From positions 23,218,001-23,282,000 of the forward strand of contig NC_133006.1 of the NCBI RefSeq assembly GCF_048564905.1: a DNA stretch of 64,000 bases, given 5' to 3'. This DNA is from Vicugna pacos (Eukaryota > Chordata > Mammalia > Artiodactyla > Camelidae). The stretch's first letter is position 1, and each line of letters starts with the position of its first letter. Below are positions 13,901 through 22,900 of this stretch, one piece after another. The notes under the pieces were generated by a model. That model had not been told where the DNA came from and searched no databases. It saw only the letters and a program-made list of their open reading frames with translations. The position numbers and the translations under genes were made by a program.

Positions 13901-16900
13901 ATGTAGGATGCTTTCAAGTATCCAAGTGAAGGGGCCATTACTGTGCTATTGGTATTTCCCCAAAACTTAACAGAAGAGAGGATTCCAAATTTACTGAATG
14001 AAGTTTCTCCCTCCATTGCCCTGTCAAAGATTGTGGGAATTCTGATGTCCTCCACTGGTTGTGTTAGACTGAGTCTCACTCTTTTACTGTTCTTGAACAT
14101 ATTACACAAGTTTCCAAATTTTATAAATATTTTACAATATTTTCCTGTCTTTTTTTCACCTATAGTAAATGTTCTTTCTTTTGCATTTTTATTCACACAA
14201 TTATTAATTCTGCAAACTGCAATATCTTTTCAATGTTTGCAGAAGGATGTTACATTTTAAGGAAAGTTTATGTACAATACATATATCAATACAGAATTTT
14301 TTATATGAATGTCAGTGGACGCTGTTGTCCTAAGATAAATCCAAAATATTTTTCATAAAGCACTGATAAACTTATTCAGAGTTTAACATCCCTTTTTTAT
14401 AATGATATTTTCAATCATGTTTTGGCTTACAGATTCAATGAAATTTGGGAACATATCTCATTAATGTATGAAGTGGTTTTAATATGACTACCATTACATA
14501 TATAGCTTTTAATATGGGGGTATTTTCTGTATGCTTTCCCATAACATTTTAGATATTTGTCTCATATATGTGAGCAACTTTGTCTTTTACTGTGAAAGAG
14601 CAGAAAGTCAAAAGCAAGATCAATGATTGTCATGGCTTATAACAGGGGAAGTTCACTCTATGTTGTCTTTATTTCCCTTCCTATCTTAATTCCTTTTTCA
14701 CAAAGGTGTGAGAGAATATGAAATAACATTGCCTCTCATGAGTTACACAGTGTTTGGAAACTTTGATTCCAATTCCTAGGAAGGTGGGCCAGTTTTAAGG
14801 AAAGAATAAACAATGAAAGAGTGTCAAATTGTTCTCCTCTCCCTGATGTTGTGCCTTCATTTGTTTGAATGGTTATTTCTCCCTTTTATCTTTCAGCTAA
14901 GAGTGAACAGAAGAAAGGCAAGTCCCATTGATATTTTACACTTTGTATTTTGTTACATTTCATCTGTTTATTTATCATTTGTCTTCAACGTTCAATTGTT
15001 GCTAAAACATGGCCTCTCTATCCTGCTTACTGAATCAAGACTCGACAGAGTTCTGGATGAAGTAGAAAAGGCAGCTTTATTCCTTTGCCAGGCAAAGGAG
15101 ATCACAGTGGGCTAATGCTTCTAACACTGTGAGCCTGTTGGGTAAAGAAGGCAGGTGGTTTTAGAGTAAAACTTCACGGGTCCAAGCTAGTTTCCACAGA
15201 GATTGTATATAGGGTAACAAATTGTTGCAAAGTTGTTCTTGATTTTGCAGATGCAGCAGCTCCTTTCCCTCACCTGGGTATGAAGTTCACCTCTGGCTCT
15301 GGGATTCTTTTAATATTCTTGTTACCTAGAGAAAAGGATGCATAGGAAGGTGGGGTCCATGGAAAAGAGCTCTAGAGAAAAACTTGTGCCATTTAAAGTC
15401 AAGTTGATAAGTGCCTTTAGCCTTTTAAGCATGCTAAGACTTGGGACCTCCTGCTGCAAGTTGAATCCTGCAGCTTGAACAACAGGACACAAGGAAACCA
15501 CAAAGGGCCAAAAACAACTGCAGACACCTGCACTTGGGGCAAGTTATTAACAAAATGCACGAAACACCCAATTGCCGTTTCTGAGGTGTTGGGGTCAAGA
15601 GGAGAGCACTGAGGTCCAAAACAGGATACCAAGGTCAAAAACAGGGCACTGGGGGCAAAAGCAGGACACTGAGCATGATCCCTGCACACAGCACCACAAG
15701 GAGGTTGGGTGGATCACCCAAGCCTCCCTCCTCTCCAGCCTACCTCTGGTCAGCAAGAGCATGAGAAAAACTCTTTAAACCATGATACAGTTAGGCAGTA
15801 ACAAAAACCATAACAGATACCAGATGGTCACTGATGACAGTAGGGTTCTGCTCAGTAACACAATGATTATCTTTTTCAACTCCAAACTACATTTATAAAT
15901 TTATATCATATTTTTATCATTTTATTGTTATTTCAACTGAAGTTTATCATCTTCATATATTCTCTTTTTTTCATGTTTAAACATTTTTTTATTGAGTTAT
16001 AGTCATTTTACAATGTTGTGTCAAATTCCAGTGTAGAGCACAATTTTTCAGTTATACATGAACATACGTACATGCATTGTCACATTCTCTTTAGCTGTGA
16101 GCCACCACAAGATCCTGTATATATTTCCCTGTGCTACACAGTACAATCTTGTTTATCTATTCTACAATTTGAAATCCCAGTCCTGTCCCACCCCCAGTCC
16201 CCCTGGCAACCACAAGTTTGTATTCTATGTCTATAAGTCTGTTTCTGTTTTGTATGTTTGGGTTTTTTCTTTTGTCCTCATTTGTTATTCAATGCTCATT
16301 TTCATTTGATTTATCCTGTCCTTGCTATTTGTGCAAATAAATTTCCTTATTGTCAAATATATACTAATAATATTAATATGTAAATTTTTTCTATTTTTAA
16401 AGTTTCTGATCTGAAAGTTTTGTCCAAGATAGTTTCAGTCATTTCATTTAGAAGCCCTTTTACTGCCATTTAATACTTCCTTTCTTGTCTTTTCATCCAA
16501 CTTAGTGAAAGTAAAATTCACTGAAGAAAAATTAAAAGCAAACTCCCATAAAATACAGTTATGTATTAATCATTAAACAAAATTATGTGAACAGAGGCAC
16601 CCAAGAACCTGACCTGACCTGACCTGACCCAAATATCTTATGAGACACTAGTTCAGGATTTTGTAATTCAGTGTTTGATGATTATATATAGTAAAGGTAC
16701 CAGTATAGGAGCATTGAGTGTATATATTTAGCAGCAGTCAGATAACTTATTAAAGATAAAAAACTGAGTAGTAGAAGACTAAGTAATTTCAAAAGAAATC
16801 ATGAAAAGATTTATCAGGTAATTACCAGAAATAATCTTTCTAAAGTTTTCTCAATACAGAAAATGTATTAATTTTCCCTCTCTATTCGTTTATTGAATAC

Positions 16901-19900
16901 TATTTATTTCTCAAAAGGAAGCTTTCAGATGCTGAGTGTTTTTGTACATCTGTGTGTGTTTGTGTAAGTGTGTCTGTCTTCTGTATTTATCTGCATCTTT
17001 GGGGGGTTATTTTTTATTGAAGTATATTTAATCTGCTTCTTGATAATTTATTTTACCTACAAGTTTTTCAATAAATCTGAATTTTCTTCATGTTTCTTTC
17101 CAATGAAATTTACTTGACTTTTCATTTTATTTTACAGATGAACTTCAGAAAAGAGTTGGTAAATGAACTTTGATATCTCTTTACTCCCAAAACACTATAA
17201 AATGACTACTTTCCTGATGTCTTAAACATCTCCCAGCTTTTTATCAATATGCCATCACTGACTTGCACTCTCCCAGATCTCTACTATTCTAAGGCAATTT
17301 TTTGCCTGTGAACTTCTCCCATAGTCCTCCCTTCTCTGGTCTTTGAAAGCCTGTATAAATTCCTATATAATTTGTTGCTCAAGTGTAAGCTGGAGAGTCA
17401 TTCTTACACTGCTCTTAAGCCTATTCTCCAAGTGTCCCCAAGTATTCAAATACTTCACATAATTTTTCCTAGAATTTTTTATATCCAATTAAAGTAATTT
17501 TAATTCATTCTTTTTTACTTTATTGACACAACTGTCAATTTGGCAAACTGCAATTCCTTCAAATATCTGTAGAAGGATTTGATGTCTTATGAAAACTCCA
17601 ATAATAATACATTTCTCAATTCTAAATTTTAATGCAAATGATATAAGAAACTATTAAATGTTTTTTCATAAAACACAAACATATTTTCCAAAAGTTTAAT
17701 ATGTTATTTTTCTAATGACATTTTTCAGTATGTTTTCAGAGGGAATCAAATTTATCTCTGTAACGTATGTAGCAGGCTTCATGTAGCCACTGCTATAGAC
17801 ATTGTTTTGAACAAAAAAGTGTTTTTCCCTTTGTTTCCTCATCTCTTTTTAACTAACTCTGTTTTGTATGGGTGTGTATTTGCATTTTATTCTGAGAAGG
17901 TGACTGAAATAAGGTGAGCTTCATTTTGCCATGAGCAGAAATAGAAATTCACCAAAAGCAAGGTTATGTAGTCATTGTGTAACAAAATGTGAAGAGAGGT
18001 TCTTAAGAACCAAACCCTGCCTTTTCTCTAGAAGCAGTGGTTCAGGATTCTCGAATTCACTGTTTTTGGATAGTTTAAACAACAAAGCTAAAACAAGGAG
18101 GAGAATTGATGATTTATATTTAGCAGTATCCAAGAAACTTATTAAAGGTAACCAATCACCTAAAAGGGGTCCAAGTAATGTTTCAAAATGGTAAACACGA
18201 CCACTAATAATCCTGAAAAATTTCATCCAATCAGTAGGATCATTCATTTTCGTCTTTTAATTTTGGGCCAATACTCTCAGGGCAAAATGAAGCTTTCAGG
18301 TGCATTGGTATTTGTGTGTACCCGCACACGTGTTTGTATGTGTGTGCATCTGTCTAAACCCTGGTATATTTAACATTGTATGTGAATTTTTCACTAAATT
18401 TAAATCTCCCCTGTGTTTTTATCCCATTATATTTACCTGGGTGTTTCCTATTTATTTTTCTGATGATCTGGAGAAGATGGGTAAATTTCTCTGACAACCT
18501 TTTTGTTCCAATAATCTTTAAACAAACACTTTCTTGGTTCGTTTAACTTTTTTTTTTTTTTATCTATATGCCATCTGTTGGCTCATGCTGCTTCTGGATG
18601 TATACCTCTCCCCCCTCAGTGTTTTTGTTTATGAACTTATCCTATATTAAATTCTCTCTGTTTTTGATACCTTGCACCTGATTCTTTCCTAGTGCTTCCC
18701 TTTTCATTCATATGTTCCTTCCTATAAACATTGTCTTATTCTGTCATCCAGAGTCTTGATAGTTTCAATATGAATTTTGTGAGAAAAAGGGGATGAGACT
18801 GATGGACACATGGCTTACATTCCATATTTATTTTCTGGAACACTTTCATTAACTTGGGACCCCTGTCATGTATTCAAAGTTCAATTTCCCCCATTATGAT
18901 TTCTTTAATTTGTCATGTTGTTTCAGGTGACATAAACAGACCCTCCCTGTCAGGTAAATTTTATTAATCATATACTTCTGAAGAAGTGGCATATTCAAGA
19001 ACTAATGTGAAAGTTTTGTCCAACATATGTCCAAGTTATTTGATTTTGAACCCTCTGCCTTATGTGTAGAGTGTCATTTCCTTTCTTTCATGTGATTTGA
19101 TTAAGATGAGCTTCATGTAGGAATGAACTGAAATAGAAACCAACATAAAACAAGGTTACATATTCATTGGTTAGAGAAAACTTTGGAGTAGAGGGGCACC
19201 CAGGAACCTAACCTTTTATGTTATCTTGTAGCAGTGGTTCAGTATTCTTTAATTCAGTGACTGTGTCTACTTGTACAACAAGAGCTACCACAATAATGAG
19301 CATTGACTATATATTTAGCACTTGTCAAATAACTTATTAAGGCTAAGAACCCAAGTAATAGATATTTAAGTAATTTGAATGGGATCAAGATAATTTTTAT
19401 AAGGTGACAAACCAGAGAAATAATTATTTTTTTCAATTCATAAAGTTTACTCATTCTTCTCCTTTTCATTTTTAAATAAATTCTTTGCATAAAAGGTGCT
19501 TTCTGCCACTGTTTGTGTGTGTGCATGTGTGTGTATGTTTATATACATCATAAGATCATAAGTTTAATCTTATGTATTTTTCAATAAATTCGAATTCACA
19601 TTATGTTTTTTTCAATGAAATTTGCATGGATTTTCTATTTTATTATTCAGAAGAACTTCAGAACAAAGCTAGTAAATTTTCTCTGATGTTCCTTTATATC
19701 CAAAAGCCTTTTAAAATGGCTGCTTTTCAAATGATTTTAACATTGCAGTCTTTTTATTTATTTGTCATTCATTGGCTCACACTTCTACTGAATGTAACCT
19801 GAAGTATTGCTTACGGACTTCTCCCATATTTCTCTCTCCGTTGTCTTTTCAAAACCTGTGTAACTTTTGATATCATTCATTTGTCAAATGTAAACGTGAG

Positions 19901-22900
19901 GGACATTCTTCCACTGCTTTTGAACATATAACCCAAGCATTCCCAGGTATGCAAGTATTTTACATGATTTTTAATAAAAGTTTTTAAATATACAGTGATA
20001 GGAATTTTACTTCATATTTTTTATTTTACTGGCACAATTATCAGTTTGGCACACTTCAATTCTTTTTAAGTGTTTGTAAAATGATCTTCTATCATAAAGA
20101 AAGTTCAATGATGATACACCTCCCTATTCTGATTTCTTTTAATGTGAAAGAGAGAAGATATTGCCCTGCATAATTTTCAAAGATTTTTTTTCACAAAACA
20201 CAAATATTTTAATTAAATATATGGTATCCTCTTTTTCTAATAACACTTTTAGTTATATCTTTGCTTTCAGAGGAAGTGGAATTTAGGAATATCCCTTCCT
20301 GCATGTAGCAGGCTTCATGTAACTACTGCTGTACACTTTTTGGACAAATGGGTGCTTTTTTTCTCTTCCTCATCTCTTTTTAAGTAACTTTATCTTGTGT
20401 CATGTGTTTGCATTTTATTCTCAAAAGCTGACTGATATACGATGACCTTGATTTTGGCATGAGTTAAATTAGAAATTACCAAAAAAAAGAAAAAAGGTTA
20501 TGTAATCATTTCTTGAGGAAGCTGTGAATAAGAACCCAACCCTGCATTTTCTCTAGAAACAGTGGGATCAGTATTCTCTAATTCACTGCTTCGGATGCTT
20601 TATACAACGCAGCTACGAAAACAATGGCAGTTTAGAAGTTTCTCCAATTTAAAAGACGCATTGTCTGGCCACTGATGAGTTTATTTTAATAGCAACTCAA
20701 ACCAATAAGATGCAAGATGCATCCCCACAAGAGAGTGCAAAGGATTTAGCCATCACAACATCTAGAATGTTTACTAAGAAAGTAGAGGGTCTTCATTGTA
20801 CCAGCACAGAGACTGAGATGACAGAGGTCCCTTATTGGCTTGGACCCATTATGATGAATTTCTGTAAGGGTTGGCACAGCCAGAAAAGATGACTGCTCAG
20901 AATCCCAGTCTGTTAGACTGGCTGCCAAGTGTACACTATATGTATACCTTCCAGATAGCAGAGAACAAGCTCTCAAAACACAGCAAAAAACAAAAACAAA
21001 AACCCAAACAAACAAAAACCACACACACCCAAGATCAAAGATTATATAGAAACATTTGCATCTCAAAGGCACAGGGAAAGAAATGTATGTTACCCCTAGA
21101 AAGGCTTTTGTTCCTACAAGATCAGAATTCTGAAACGATGTTTTATCAAACTAGCTTTTTTCTTTAGCTGCACATGCAGTAAAAATTAATTTTGGTATGT
21201 TAAAACAACCATTTGGCCATCTTTAGGTAATTTTTTAAATTTCAATTAAGCAAATACTTGCAAGTTCTGAGTGTAATAATAAAATCTTTCCAATGTCTCT
21301 TAACTGAAGATAACCCACTCAGTGTCTTTCAGCTGAGGATAACCCAGATACCTCTCCTTGAAACTAAGTTTCAAGAAAACCTAGTCTTCTGGCAAGGAGT
21401 TTAACACTACTAAATAAAGCGTAGGATCATCAACTAATAATGGGAGATCCAAGACCCAGGAGAGACTCACTCAAATTCATCTGGACTCTCCAAGGAAGCG
21501 GATGGGCACAAGGGGGCCTCTGCTGTACCAAGGCTCTGGATCCTCTTAGAGTTCAGGCTAAGGAGAAAAGTCTGCTCTGGGCGCCTACACTTGTTACCAA
21601 AATTTTTGACTGAAAAAAAATGCACAACTTAAAAGTTTGAGTATGCTTTATTCTGGGACCTTACTGAGACTGTATTCTAGAAGACAGCCTCTTGGATAGC
21701 TGTGAGGAACAGTTCCAAAAAGGAAAGTGAGAAGCCAGGATATATAGGAGTTTTTGCTGAATTAAATACACACACAGACACACACACACACACACATAAA
21801 CCAACCATGTAGATGAACATCAAAAGATTACTGCTAATCTCAAAAACAGGTATCTCCAATGAATGATTTTAGTGCTTTTCTATGCATGGGAAAATGCAAG
21901 AGTCTGGGTTTTTTGAAATTGTTCTTTTGATATGCATCATAAATACTAGGACCAGTATCTTGAATTTCTCAATCCAGATTTCCCTCAGGGTGCACTGTCG
22001 GGCAGCTGCAGTGGCTGATAGCTTGACAGTGGGTAATGTTTTTAGTTTATTGGAATGAAAGGCAATATTTTTTGTCTGCAAGTCTAAACTTCATTTTTCT
22101 TTTATTCAGTCAATTAGAAAAAAATCACTTCCTTTCTCTCTAAGATGAAAATGTAATTTCTTGGCATCACAGTTTTTGTTTTGTTTATTTGTTTTATCTA
22201 ATTACATTTACCCATCTATTTATTCTGAAGTGGAAACTTTATTTTCATTTTAATTTTCTATTGATTTTCCTTGATATTTACATGAGTTTTCCATTTGTTT
22301 TTCAGAACTCCAGGAAGAAATTGGTAAATGTTATGACTTTTTAAAACTGGTGTATTTCCTAGAAATGTTTTTTCTTATCTTTTCTAAACATTCACCTCTT
22401 ACTTACTCCTGTCTTTCCTTCACTTTCTTATAGATTTAAATTAACCTATCCATTTTCGTTTTGACTTCCTGAATTCCTCCCATACTAAGTTTCCTTCTCA
22501 TCCTCTCTTCTAGTTTTTATTCTTTCTCTTTTCTTCCTTTGCTGTATTCTTAGGATTCTATCTTCCTGGTGTTTACCATAATTTCATTAGAAGGTTGGTG
22601 ATATGCAGAGGATTAGGTTAAGAAGAATGTGGTTGTTTCCATTCAATAGAAAGCTTCCTTTAACTTGGGTTCCCCAACATGTGCTCTGAGATGGAGTCCC
22701 TATTGCTTTAGATATGACATTGATCCAGTATTCAAGGGAAGCAGTCAGACTCCAAAGCTGCTGAGTGAGATAAGTTTCTCTTTTGCTGACCTTTCACTTT
22801 GTATACACTGATGTCAAGTGTAATCTTGAAACTAGTCAGTCCACTTCACTTGACCATATTCTCAAGTGACACAGTTATATAAATATTTTTGTATGACTAT

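Larger units (their letters stand above)
1..22300 (+). repeat. Tandem intron-exon units (~2.4 kb) carrying heptad exons
   Basis: The same intron landmarks recur in order. They are a GU-rich tract, a T-rich stretch ending in TTTTCAG, a class-X microexon, an intron with 'CTCCCATATTAATTTCTTCC'-like text, and a class-Y microexon preceded by 'CTGACATTAT'-like text. Class-X sites lie at 1461, 3756, 6397, 8818, 10716, 13085, 13508, 17138, 18463 and 19651. Class-Y sites or relics lie near 2791, 5354, 7859, 9706, 12118 and 14897. Typical spacing between X sites is 1.9-2.6 kb, longer where retroelements intrude. Two subtypes alternate, giving a higher-order period near 4.6 kb (1461/6397/10716). Position 1 begins about 50 bp after where another X exon should end, so the array continues to the left. 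All non-exonic sequence here that is not listed as a mobile element is intron of these units. Confidence 0.8.

Noticed and set aside
13699-14196. Longest uninterrupted frame on the minus strand (165 codons)
   Set aside because: It covers intron text that recurs in the other units, where the frame is not open. It has no family motif and overlaps no splice-supported exon. Taken as chance.
16606-16629. Short CCTGA pentamer repeat
   Set aside because: Only about four units. A trivial slip in intron sequence with no sign of function.
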